Counted from the stretch's first letter, positions 1 to 6,771 are shown. The stretch: DNA of 7,362 nucleotides from Chloroflexota bacterium (GCA_003695215.1 RFIM01000169.1:1-7362), one strand, 5' to 3'. Numbers and translations: made by a program. The notes: generated from the sequence alone by a model not told the origin.

Positions 1-72
1 GCCGCTTGGAATCGCCAAAATGCGGACTTATGGGCATAATTAGCGCTGCTGAGGATGAATTGCCTTCCACAT

Positions 73-76
73 GGAG
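73..76 (+). promoter_or_regulatory. Ribosome binding site deciding the start of the ABA4-like gene
   Basis: GGAG lies 9 nt before the ATG at 86. The upstream in-frame ATG at 71 has only a GAGG at 51-54, about 16 nt away, which is too far for normal initiation. This favours the ATG at 86, although the longer form cannot be excluded. Confidence 0.5.
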
Positions 77-85
77 ACGTGCTTC

Positions 86-547
86 ATGCTGAATTTGCTG
101 TATACGCTCGCGCTGCTGGTGCCGCTGCCATTCTGGGCGCTGATGATCCTGTTTCCGCGCCAACGCCTTGCTCAGCAAGCCATGGAGAGCTATTTGGGCG
201 CGCTAATCCTAGGCGGCATGTACACCTTGACGCTCTTTGGCGCCTTGATTAGCGGCATCGGGCGTATCCCGATTGATTTTGGCTCGCCCGCAGGCTTGGC
301 AGCTATGCTGGCTGATCCTGCAATGGCGCTTGTGATCTGGTTGCACGTGGTCGCGGTCGATCTGGCCGTCGGCTACTGGATTTACACTGATGGCTTGCGC
401 CGCAATAAATCCACGCGCTTGATCTTAGTGCTGACGCTTTTCGCGGCGCCGCTCGGCTTGTTCATCTACTTCATGAACCGCTTGCTTGAGCGCGCTGCTG
501 AGGCCGCTGCACAGGAAGGCGGCCAGTCCTCGCTGATAGCACAATGA
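86..547 (+). CDS. ABA4-like (DUF4281) integral membrane protein
   Basis: The 153-residue protein is almost entirely hydrophobic, with four predicted transmembrane helices at about residues 3-23, 37-57, 78-101 and 113-132. The third helix carries the pattern W-L-H (85-87) followed by D92-L-A-V-G-Y-W, and the fourth has P-L-G-L-x-x-Y. Together these match the ABA4-like family. The plant member ABA4 is a plastid membrane protein needed for neoxanthin formation from violaxanthin, but the role of bacterial relatives is not established, so I do not assign a reaction. The start at 86 is preferred because of GGAG at 73-76; starting at 71 would add five residues (METCF). A methyltransferase gene follows 6 nt after the stop in the same frame, so the two are probably cotranscribed and translationally coupled. 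The promoter is not clearly visible in the first 85 bases. Family assignment is from recalled motifs rather than alignment. Confidence 0.8.
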   Translation: MLNLLYTLALLVPLPFWALMILFPRQRLAQQAMESYLGALILGGMYTLTLFGALISGIGRIPIDFGSPAGLAAMLADPAMALVIWLHVVAVDLAVGYWIYTDGLRRNKSTRLILVLTLFAAPLGLFIYFMNRLLERAAEAAAQEGGQSSLIAQ

Positions 548-553
548 GCGGCC

Positions 554-1333
554 GTGTCGCCTTCTGAGCTTGCCGCCTTGCGCGGCGAACCGAGCTACGT
601 CTGGCGTAGCGGGCAAGAGCGCCGCTTGCAGATGATCGCTGCGGCAGCGAATTTGCACCGCGCCGCTGTGTTGGTTGATGGTTGCGGCGTTGGCAGCTAT
701 GCGGCACAGATCGCTGAGCGCTTCGAAGCTCAGGTCGAGGCGCTGGACATCGAGCCCGAGCGCGTGGCGATAGCGCGGCGCCGAGTGCCGCGCGCCCTGA
801 TTGCCGCTGCCGAGCATTTGCCGTATGCCCGTGACGCCTTCGATGTAGTGCTTTCTAATGAAGTGCTGGAGCATGTGCAAGATGATCGCGCTGCAGTGCG
901 CGAGATGGTGCGCGTGACCAAGCCCAACGGCCTGATCATCGTCTTCTGCCCGAACCGTTGGTATCCCTTTGAGACGCACGGCCACTATTGGCGCGGCGTG
1001 TATCACTTCGGCAACACGCCGCTGATCAACTACTTGCCCGATTGCCTGCGCAACAGGCTTGCGCCGCATGTGCGCGCCTATACTGCCCACGGCCTTCGGC
1101 GCTTGTTCGCAGGCTTGCCTGTGCGTATCCTCAAGCACAAGCGCATCTTTGGCGGCTACGATAACATCGCGCAGCGCGCACCTGCCCTTGCCAAGCTGAT
1201 GCGCGCTGCGCTTTACTTTGCTGAAGGCACGCCACTGCGCGCCTTCGGACTCTCGCACTTCCTGGTGATTCAGAAGCTGCCTCAGGCGATTGCCTCACGC
1301 TCAATGGCTTCGAAATCCGTGAACAGGAAGTGA
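554..1333 (+). CDS. Class I SAM-dependent methyltransferase (Methyltransf_11 type)
   Basis: This is a 259-residue cytoplasmic protein with a Rossmann-type SAM-binding domain. Motif I is V-L-V-D-G-C-G-V-G at residues 39-47, the acidic residue binding the SAM ribose is probably D65 in LDIE, and the motif IV region is SNEVLEHV at 101-108. After the core comes a conserved-looking FCPNRWYPFETHGHYW segment (131-146) and a basic, aromatic C-terminal region that may bind substrate. The methyl acceptor cannot be read from the sequence. The start is GTG two codons after the upstream stop, with no clear Shine-Dalgarno sequence, so translation probably depends on coupling to the ABA4-like gene. The next in-frame ATG at 632 would remove the WRSGQERR segment before motif I, which looks like part of the fold. 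The last 17 codons or so run antisense into the 3' end of the convergent membrane-protein gene, and the tail after residue 243 (QAIASRSMASKSVNRK) looks like read-through rather than folded domain. Confidence 0.88.
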   Translation: MSPSELAALRGEPSYVWRSGQERRLQMIAAAANLHRAAVLVDGCGVGSYAAQIAERFEAQVEALDIEPERVAIARRRVPRALIAAAEHLPYARDAFDVVLSNEVLEHVQDDRAAVREMVRVTKPNGLIIVFCPNRWYPFETHGHYWRGVYHFGNTPLINYLPDCLRNRLAPHVRAYTAHGLRRLFAGLPVRILKHKRIFGGYDNIAQRAPALAKLMRAALYFAEGTPLRAFGLSHFLVIQKLPQAIASRSMASKSVNRK

Positions 1334-2418
1334 TCGTGATAGTAGTGAATCCACAGGAAGCACAGGATCGCCGTGTAGTAAGCCGTATCGAAGCGCGCAT
1401 TCAGGTCACGCAGCGGATCGACCAGGCCAACCGTGATATAGACCACGATCCCCAGCAGAATTGAGCCACCGAGCATCATGGCGCTGAAGAAGTACAGCCG
1501 CCAAGGCGTGCGTGCGCTCGCCAGCTTATCGATGTACTCGTTTGAAGCCTTCAGGTCGCCCTTTTGATGGCGCAACTGAACGATGTAGAAAGTCAGGGCG
1601 AGGTATTGGAACGAGTGCCAGGTGTTCAAGCCTTGGAAGGCTGTGTCCAGGTTCTCCAGAGCGGGCATCGTGCAGGCGACTGGCACTGTGATCATGATGA
1701 AGACGAACTTCGGCAGGTGCAGCACGCCATTGCGCCATTCGTAGTAGCTCTTGATTAGGAAGGCGATCAAGGCTACGCCGAACACTACCGAGGCCGTCAC
1801 AAAGAACCACGTCTGTTGGAAGAACTCAGGGATGGCGCGCGTCAAGTCGTTCGTGCCGATGGCGAAGTTGCCCTGGCTGATCTTGAGCGCCGCGATTGGG
1901 AACAAGCAGGTGAGCACTAGTGCGTAGTCAATCAAGCGCGACCACCACTGCAGCGATGTCTTGTGATTGGCTACGCGCTCGCCGCGCTTGTTGTAAAGCT
2001 CCACGATGTAGGTCACCTGATGCAGCACATGAATCGCTGCCCAGAAGAAGAAAATGGTCAGCAGCAGGGTCAAGTTCAGGAAGGCGAGCGAGACGACCAC
2101 AATCGGGATGATGATCGAAGAGCGGATCAACATCGGATAGCGCTTGGTGAACTGCTTGTCCAGCGCTGTGCGCATGAACGTGGCGTACATATGCGGCCCG
2201 CCGACCAAAACTGCCACCAGCAAGTTGACTGCATTCCGCGAGACATCAGGATGCAAGCCTGCCTGCGTACCGATCAGGTACAGGATGTATGGCAACGGCA
2301 CAAGGAACACGCTCATGGTCATGAAGAGCGTATCCCAGTTGCGGTTGCGCAGCCACAAGCCTTCAGGCTTGATAACCTCTGAAGGCGCAAAAGATGGACT
2401 GATTGAAGTGACACTCAT
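1282..2418 (-). CDS. Polytopic membrane protein with conserved-looking histidine clusters, function unknown
   Basis: This 378-residue protein has a short hydrophilic N-terminus and roughly eight or nine transmembrane segments (about 30-50, 62-80, 98-117, 118-140, 162-180, 203-222, 236-252, 265-282, 310-332 and 346-362, some uncertain). Several histidines sit in or at the edge of helices: H76 in GGPHMYATF, H130 and H133 in AAIHVLHQ, H268 in NTWHSFQY, and H358, H361 and H363 in IHYYHDHFLF. Such spacing recalls membrane metal centres, for example those of fatty-acid desaturase-like enzymes or the Brp/Blh carotene oxygenases. I cannot recognise a specific family and do not assign a function. AGGAG at 2430-2434 lies 11 nt before the ATG and supports the start. 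The gene stands alone: 159 bp separate it from the upstream minus-strand gene, and its 3' end overlaps the convergent methyltransferase. Confidence 0.85.
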   Translation of the reverse strand: MSVTSISPSFAPSEVIKPEGLWLRNRNWDTLFMTMSVFLVPLPYILYLIGTQAGLHPDVSRNAVNLLVAVLVGGPHMYATFMRTALDKQFTKRYPMLIRSSIIIPIVVVSLAFLNLTLLLTIFFFWAAIHVLHQVTYIVELYNKRGERVANHKTSLQWWSRLIDYALVLTCLFPIAALKISQGNFAIGTNDLTRAIPEFFQQTWFFVTASVVFGVALIAFLIKSYYEWRNGVLHLPKFVFIMITVPVACTMPALENLDTAFQGLNTWHSFQYLALTFYIVQLRHQKGDLKASNEYIDKLASARTPWRLYFFSAMMLGGSILLGIVVYITVGLVDPLRDLNARFDTAYYTAILCFLWIHYYHDHFLFTDFEAIEREAIA

Positions 2419-2525
2419 AGCGCAACTGTCTCCTACTTCGCGGATTTGAGCAAAGCTCTCAGCGATCTAACACGCCGATGCAGCGCAGGTTACGATAGCA
2501 TCGAGCTTCTCGCCAAGATGCTTAC

Positions 2526-2531
2526 AGTATA
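2526..2531 (-). promoter_or_regulatory. Candidate -10 element for the histidine-rich membrane protein gene
   Basis: TATACT on the minus strand lies in the 159-bp intergenic gap, about 107 nt before the start of the 378-residue protein. No good -35 element is seen 16-18 bp upstream. A weak imperfect inverted repeat (GCGCC at 2532-2536 facing GGCGC at 2556-2560) overlaps the region just upstream. The gap suggests the gene has its own promoter, but this particular element is only a candidate. Confidence 0.25.
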
Positions 2532-2577
2532 GCGCCAATTTTCACAATGGCGAGAGGCGCTTCAGGCTAGGGCACAT

Positions 2578-2895
2578 TCAGCGCGGCTCGGAAGGCGGCT
2601 GCCCGCGCAGCTCAGGCAAGGCCGATGCCTTTGGCGCGGCATTGGCGCGGAAGTAGCCCGCCGCAGAGACCGTCAACAGGCTGAAAAGCGTGCCAATCAA
2701 AACGCCGAACACTAGCGCTTGCAGCAAATTGCCGTTCTGCGAGAAGATGAACAAGATAAAGCAGAGCGAGCCGCCGACGATGCCGATGACCAAGCTCGCC
2801 GAGAGCGAGAGCCAGCGTCGCCGCACCGATAGGTAGACGAACAAGGTCGTCAGCGTGAACAAGACCAAGAAGATGATCGCTGCAGGATTTCTCAT
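2578..2895 (-). CDS. Small three-helix membrane protein, function unknown
   Basis: The 105-residue protein has three strongly hydrophobic segments at about residues 6-23, 28-51 and 57-80. A basic RRR loop lies after the first, and a short proline- and charge-containing tail follows residue 83. The positive residues suggest that the first loop and the tail face the cytoplasm on opposite sides of an odd-numbered bundle, so topology is uncertain. I recognise no family. The start has GAAAGG at 2907-2912, 11 nt upstream, which nearly touches the TGA stop of the preceding methyltransferase (2913-2915). Translational coupling and a shared transcript are therefore likely. The ORF is compact and its composition is clearly that of a membrane protein, which supports it as real. 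A different frame over the same region also stays open, but that translation lacks such structure. Confidence 0.7.
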   Translation of the reverse strand: MRNPAAIIFLVLFTLTTLFVYLSVRRRWLSLSASLVIGIVGGSLCFILFIFSQNGNLLQALVFGVLIGTLFSLLTVSAAGYFRANAAPKASALPELRGQPPSEPR

Positions 2896-2912
2896 AGCCC
2901 AGGTCGCCTTTC

Positions 2913-3671
2913 TCAGGTTCGGCGCGCCACAAAGAGCAACATATCCTCATCTGTGGCAGCTGTGATCGGCGCGAAGTCCAGCGTCAGGCTTTGTTCCAAG
3001 CTGAAGCCTGCGCCGCTCAGCAGGCGCTGCACAGCCTGCACAGGATAACCGCGGATGATGTGCCTTTCCTCAGCGCGCTGCCAAGCTGAGCTGTAATGGA
3101 AGATCGTATAGTGCGCGCTCAAGCTGAGCGTCTCATAGCTGAAGGCGTTGCGCGTGGCAATGAAGTGACGCTCGCCATCTGAGAGAATGCGCTCGGCAGG
3201 TGTGCGCGCTAAGCCGTGAATGGTCAGCAAGTCGAAGATGAACAGCTTGTTCGGAGCGCAAGCCGCTGCCGCAACACGGAAGACGGCGCTCAGATCGTTC
3301 AGGCTCGGCAGGTAGTTCAGCGAGCCGCCAATGCACAGCACTAAATCAGCAGGTTGCTCAGCTGTATATGTGCGTATATCCGCCTGCACAAAGCTGGCAG
3401 CCAGCCCGCGCGCCTCAGCCAGTTGCCTGGCGTGCCTGAGCATGGCCGCTGAGCTATCCACGCCGACGGCGCGCACATTCTGCGAGGCAAACCAACACGG
3501 CACCTCGCCAATACCTGTGGCCAAATCCAACATACGGCTGCCTTGCCAGCCGCTATCGTAGAGGAAATCAAGCACGCGTGGCGCCAACGTCTCGCTGTAT
3601 GCTGAGAGTCCGCCGATCTTGTAGACATCAGCTAGGGCTGTAAACGGCTCTACTTGCGCATTCGGGCTCAT
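2913..3671 (-). CDS. Class I SAM-dependent methyltransferase (Methyltransf_25 type)
   Basis: This 252-residue cytoplasmic protein has an N-terminal cap containing the aromatic residues Y17 and Y25, then the SAM-binding fold. Motif I is MLDLATGIGEVP (47-58), the acidic ribose-binding position is D72 in GVDSS, and QADIR (96-100) probably contacts the adenine. LCIGGSLNYL (112-121) corresponds to motif IV. It is followed by FIFDLLTIHGL (144-154) and a beta-rich substrate lobe containing YTIFHYSSAW, ending in DEDMLLFVARR. Length and order fit the family. The acceptor is not predictable, and the protein is clearly different from the other methyltransferase in the window. The ATG has GAAAGG at 3680-3685 with 8-nt spacing. 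A perfect hairpin lies only 2 nt upstream of that site, between this gene and the SGNH-like gene, so expression may be modulated there. The small membrane protein gene follows 17 nt downstream. Confidence 0.87.
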   Translation of the reverse strand: MSPNAQVEPFTALADVYKIGGLSAYSETLAPRVLDFLYDSGWQGSRMLDLATGIGEVPCWFASQNVRAVGVDSSAAMLRHARQLAEARGLAASFVQADIRTYTAEQPADLVLCIGGSLNYLPSLNDLSAVFRVAAAACAPNKLFIFDLLTIHGLARTPAERILSDGERHFIATRNAFSYETLSLSAHYTIFHYSSAWQRAEERHIIRGYPVQAVQRLLSGAGFSLEQSLTLDFAPITAATDEDMLLFVARRT

Positions 3672-3687
3672 GGGCTCGGCCTTTCAA

Positions 3688-3718
3688 GGCGCATGGGCAG
3701 CGCGCTTGCCCATGCGCC
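3688..3718 (-). terminator. Perfect 12-bp stem-loop between the SGNH-like and methyltransferase genes (terminator or attenuator)
   Basis: GGCGCATGGGCA (3688-3699) pairs exactly with TGCCCATGCGCC (3707-3718) around a 7-nt loop. On the minus-strand transcript it begins 7 nt after the stop codon of the SGNH-like gene and ends 2 nt before the GAAAGG ribosome binding site of the methyltransferase. No U-tract follows on either strand, so it is not a classical intrinsic terminator. It may be a U-less terminator, an attenuator, an RNA-stability or processing element, or a structure that limits access to the ribosome binding site. Confidence 0.6.
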
Positions 3719-3725
3719 GCTCGGA

Positions 3726-4898
3726 TCAGTTCAAGATTTGACGCCGAATCACATCCAACGACTGTAAGACGAGCAGGTTGCGCACGGTCATGCCGTATTG
3801 CAGGTTCTCAGGCGTGAAGACCGTGGCTAGGCCTGGCGGCAACGACAAGTGGATGCCATCGGCTTCCAAGCCGCCGTTGGGCAAGTTCTTGACGGCATCG
3901 GCAAAGTTCATGACAGGCACTCTCTTCTCGCGCGCCAGCGCCAGCACCATCTGATTGACTTGCCGTGAGAGCTGCGGCACTGAGGGATTCTCAGGGAAGG
4001 TGCTCAGCAACGGCACTACGCCTGCAGCCAGTGAATCTTCCACGATGTTGCGCATGAAGCGATAGAACTGCTGTGGCGACATCACCAGCACATCCGCGAT
4101 GCCAAACATGATCACGGCAACTGCAGGCTTGTTCAGGCGATACTCGCACGCCAACGGCCGCTCGTTTGGCAAGCAGCGCGTCGGATCAGCCCATTGCGAT
4201 TCGCGCACGGCGCTGGAATTGAACCCGTTGTTAGCGGCAACGCTGTTGGCGTCCCACGAGCTGCCCACGTCCTCGCGCGGCTTGACGTTGAAGTAATCGA
4301 TGGTCGCCTGCAGGTAGCCATACTCGCCTAAGTTGTACTGCCCCCAAGCGAACGGATTCAGGAATTGCGGATGATCGGTCATGCAATCGCCCACTTTGGA
4401 GAACACGCGCGGATTGTTGCCCATAGCGCGCCCTCGAGCGACCACAGCGCGCATGGCGGCGCGCACCGCCGGCGTGATTTGTGGCACAAAAGGCGCGTTC
4501 AGCGGCGCCGTGCCGCTCACATTCGGCGGACGCACGTTGTCAGAAGGCCCAGCGCCTGCAACTTGCGCCCGATTCAGAATCTCTGTGCTGATAGGCAGCC
4601 GCTGCAACTGCACATTGCCCGAAAGGCGGAACAGGCGCGTTTTGCCCCAGCCGCGCAGGCCGTTCTCGCCGCGCAGCAAAATCCAGCTGGTATCTTCGTT
4701 GCGCGCCTCGATGATCAGCTGAACGCCAATGCCTAGCGTGGTGATGATCTCGTAGTTAGTGCCAGGCCCAGTGCGAATATTCGTTTGCGTTTCCGTCCAG
4801 GCGTAGGCAACTTCACCTTCCTGCGCCGCTGCGCTGTGTGGCAAAGCCGCCGCCACGATCAGGAGAAAAACAACGCTCGTCAGAAACACTTTCCGCAT
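3726..4898 (-). CDS. Secreted SH3-domain protein with a degenerate SGNH/GDSL-like domain
   Basis: The 390-residue protein starts with a signal peptide (MRK, hydrophobic 5-19, probable cleavage after A23-A-A25). A bacterial SH3 domain follows at about 33-91, with the typical NIRTGPGTNYE at 40-50 and WILLRGENGLRGW at 72-84. After a proline-rich linker comes an SGNH-hydrolase-like domain from about 164. Block I reads VGDCMTD, so the nucleophile position is Cys172 instead of Ser. Block III reads FGIADV, with Ala268 where GxND enzymes have the oxyanion Asn. The block V pair D347-G-I-H350 is intact. The fold therefore looks right but the usual catalytic set is not, and this may be a binding protein or an altered enzyme. 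Only three other cysteine-rich cues exist: C242 and C251 could form a disulfide. GAGGAGG at 4910-4916 is a strong ribosome binding site. The gene lies 27 nt after the larger secreted protein gene, implying one operon and related extracellular roles. Confidence 0.82.
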   Translation of the reverse strand: MRKVFLTSVVFLLIVAAALPHSAAAQEGEVAYAWTETQTNIRTGPGTNYEIITTLGIGVQLIIEARNEDTSWILLRGENGLRGWGKTRLFRLSGNVQLQRLPISTEILNRAQVAGAGPSDNVRPPNVSGTAPLNAPFVPQITPAVRAAMRAVVARGRAMGNNPRVFSKVGDCMTDHPQFLNPFAWGQYNLGEYGYLQATIDYFNVKPREDVGSSWDANSVAANNGFNSSAVRESQWADPTRCLPNERPLACEYRLNKPAVAVIMFGIADVLVMSPQQFYRFMRNIVEDSLAAGVVPLLSTFPENPSVPQLSRQVNQMVLALAREKRVPVMNFADAVKNLPNGGLEADGIHLSLPPGLATVFTPENLQYGMTVRNLLVLQSLDVIRRQILN

Positions 4899-4925
4899 AA
4901 CTCGCTCGGCCTCCTCTCACAAATG

Positions 4926-6647
4926 CTAGCGCAGTGTCGCGTTGACCACGTTCACATGCTGGCACTCCGGATCGGCGTCCAGAATCAGCGTTTGAGTCAG
5001 CGTGTAGGTCGTCGGGCTAGTGAAAGTCAGCACTAGGCTGATGCGGCCGTTGCCCATGCCGTTTCGCCCTTCGTAAACGTAGACGTTCTCGCGGATGCGC
5101 CGCAGTGTGTATGGCGTGATCTCCTGCCCACGATAGATCAAGTTGCTGCCGCTTGGCGCAATCGCGACCATGTGTGCACAGTAGTTCAGCGCGCCTAGCT
5201 TGCAATTGCCAATCAGCTGATCCGTGCCGACTTCGGCGTTCCAGATGGTGCGTGTGCTGGGCGCAAAGCCGCCGCCGCCTGGAATGCCGCCTGCAGCTTC
5301 ATTACCGCCGCTGCTCGCCTGCAGCCCGACCTCCGCTTGCTCGACCTTATCGCAAGCGCCGACCGTGCGCACAGCGCCCTGTGGCACCCAGTTCTCAGCC
5401 CGATTGTCATTGCGCAGCTTCCACCACTTGTTGCCTTCAGCGTCAGCATTCCAGCCCTCAACCACATAGGTCTGGGCAGGGCTCATGAAAAAGAGCGAGG
5501 TGAAATCTTTCTCGCTCGGGCCTGAGCGCGCCGCCACACGGGCATCGCTTGGCAACACGCCTGCCAAGCACGAGAGCGTCTTTGGCATCAGCGTCAGTGG
5601 CACGCCTTCCACAGCAGCAAAGGGCAGACGCGTCTTCTCTTTTGGCGCAGCGATCGCCGTCAAGCCGTCGGCGCCGCCAAGACGCACTTGCAGCATCTCG
5701 CCATCAGCCAGCGTGGACTCAGCGCCGTAAGCCCGCACGGTCACTACGCCGTCAATGACCATCACGTCCAGGTTGTCGTTAGGCACGGCGTGCAAGGCGA
5801 GCGTGGCGCTCAAGAAGCTCAGCTCAACGCCATTGACCATCAGGCGCACAGGATCGGCGCCTGCGGCGGCGCTACGCTGCATCAGCAAGCCGCTGGCGGC
5901 CTCAGCGCAAGCAGGTTTGCCGCGCGGCGGCACGTTGCTCAAGGTCATCGCTTGCATAGGCGCTGTGTACATAAAATCGGGCAGGATGTCGCGATCGTCG
6001 CGGATCGGCAAGGACTCGATATCGCCGTCCAGCCGAATCTGGTTGACAGACGCCCAGCCGACCAGCTCACCGAGCCGCACGCGCACCCAAGTGTTTTGTT
6101 TATTGCGCCCGTCAGCGGCGCCTTCCTGATTGAAGAGCAGGCGCGTGATTTGTGGGAAGTTCTTGCTGGCGCCGGCGCGCAGCAGCACGGGCAAGTCATC
6201 AAAAGTGCGCACAGGCAGTGTCTTGAGCGCAGCGGCTTCAGGACGCACAGCCGATTGCAGCACCGAGTCGCCGAAGAGCGCCGCGCGCACGCCTGCAGCG
6301 CCTTCAGGCAAGCCCGCTTGGATGTTCAGCACAGCAATGCCCCACGCGCCGCTTTCAAGGCTAGCTGCTTGTGTAGTCAGCCCTTGCAGTTGGCTCAGCG
6401 GCACGGTCTGCCCGATGTTGCTCAAAGCGCCTTCAGAAGCGCTGCTGGCAGCCACGCCTGTATGCCCATAACAGGCCGTATCTGGGCCTGCGGCGCCGCA
6501 GGCGCGCGCAGCCGCCGCAATGCCTTCCTCGACTAAGGCGCGGCAAGCGCTCCGATCTTCAGCGCGCGCGTTCGGCACCGCGATATAACCTGCTAAGAGC
6601 GCGCTCCACAACAGCATCCACATAACCAATACTATCACTCGGCGCAT
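4926..6647 (-). CDS. Secreted multidomain protein with SH3-like and FecR-like segments, function unknown
   Basis: The 573-residue protein has a long signal peptide (MRR, hydrophobic 4-24, probable cleavage after the ARA at 27-29). The N-terminal module carries C35, C50 and C59 (CYGH). An SH3-like segment lies at about 147-208 and includes VLLRAGASKNFPQITRL and WVRVRLGELVGWASV. A beta-rich FecR-like segment follows at about 265-335 (MVNGVELSFLSATL, VIDGVVTVRAYG). A second SH3-like segment with ARSGPSEKDF and WWKLRNDNRAENWV occupies about 366-430, followed by a Gly-rich linker (446-462). The C-terminal beta domain (about 463-573) carries C482, C490 and C562. No catalytic motif is seen, so an adhesive, scaffold or envelope-binding role is inferred. 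The ATG at 6647 has GAGGAG 7 nt upstream; the adjacent GTG at 6650 would leave only 4 nt. It is the first gene of the minus-strand block, behind a good promoter. Domain names come from sequence resemblance only. Confidence 0.85.
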   Translation of the reverse strand: MRRVIVLVMWMLLWSALLAGYIAVPNARAEDRSACRALVEEGIAAAARACGAAGPDTACYGHTGVAASSASEGALSNIGQTVPLSQLQGLTTQAASLESGAWGIAVLNIQAGLPEGAAGVRAALFGDSVLQSAVRPEAAALKTLPVRTFDDLPVLLRAGASKNFPQITRLLFNQEGAADGRNKQNTWVRVRLGELVGWASVNQIRLDGDIESLPIRDDRDILPDFMYTAPMQAMTLSNVPPRGKPACAEAASGLLMQRSAAAGADPVRLMVNGVELSFLSATLALHAVPNDNLDVMVIDGVVTVRAYGAESTLADGEMLQVRLGGADGLTAIAAPKEKTRLPFAAVEGVPLTLMPKTLSCLAGVLPSDARVAARSGPSEKDFTSLFFMSPAQTYVVEGWNADAEGNKWWKLRNDNRAENWVPQGAVRTVGACDKVEQAEVGLQASSGGNEAAGGIPGGGGFAPSTRTIWNAEVGTDQLIGNCKLGALNYCAHMVAIAPSGSNLIYRGQEITPYTLRRIRENVYVYEGRNGMGNGRISLVLTFTSPTTYTLTQTLILDADPECQHVNVVNATLR

Positions 6648-6654
6648 CACGGTT

Positions 6655-6660
6655 CTCCTC
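6655..6660 (-). promoter_or_regulatory. Ribosome binding site deciding the start of the large secreted protein
   Basis: GAGGAG on the minus strand lies 7 nt before ATG (6647-6645) and only 4 nt before the adjoining GTG (6650-6648). Spacing favours the ATG, giving 573 residues. Confidence 0.7.
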
Positions 6661-6686
6661 TAGCTCAACTTGCCGTTTGGCGGATG

Positions 6687-6715
6687 ACTATAGCCGCTTG
6701 TAAGGCACTTTGCAA
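6687..6715 (-). promoter_or_regulatory. Sigma70-type promoter for the secreted-protein operon
   Basis: On the minus strand, TTGCAA (6715-6710) and TATAGT (6692-6687) are separated by exactly 17 bp, matching the housekeeping consensus at four of six and five of six positions. Initiation would fall near 6680, giving a leader of about 33 nt before the ATG at 6647. The element lies downstream of the fprA terminator, as expected for an independent transcription unit. Confidence 0.6.
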
Positions 6716-6771
6716 CATACGCACAGCAACACTCTCGAATTCGCTCAGCGCATGGCTTGCGTGCATTCTAA

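Noticed and set aside
35..40. CATAAT resembling a -10 element before the ABA4-like gene
   Set aside because: No -35 match at 16-18 bp; TTGGAA at 6-11 is 23 bp away, and the true upstream context lies outside the window.
425..1258. Long minus-strand reading frame of 277 codons opposite the ABA4-like and methyltransferase genes
   Set aside because: It has no recognisable domain, its composition is typical of antisense shadow in GC-rich DNA, and the plus-strand frame carries clear methyltransferase motifs.
1963..2382. Plus-strand frame of 139 codons opposite the histidine-rich membrane protein
   Set aside because: Low-complexity polar translation without domains; the opposite strand gives coherent transmembrane helices.
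2448..2458. GAGC-AAA-GCTC small palindrome before the membrane protein gene
   Set aside because: A 4-bp stem is expected by chance, and there is no repeat of it nearby.
2531..2560. Imperfect inverted repeat in the gap after the small membrane protein gene as a terminator
   Set aside because: The stem is short and mismatched and no U-tract follows on the minus strand.
5688..6536. Long plus-strand reading frame of 282 codons opposite the large secreted protein
   Set aside because: Rich in His, Gln and Arg without domains, as expected of a shadow frame; the minus strand has the promoter, ribosome binding site, signal peptide and SH3-like motifs.
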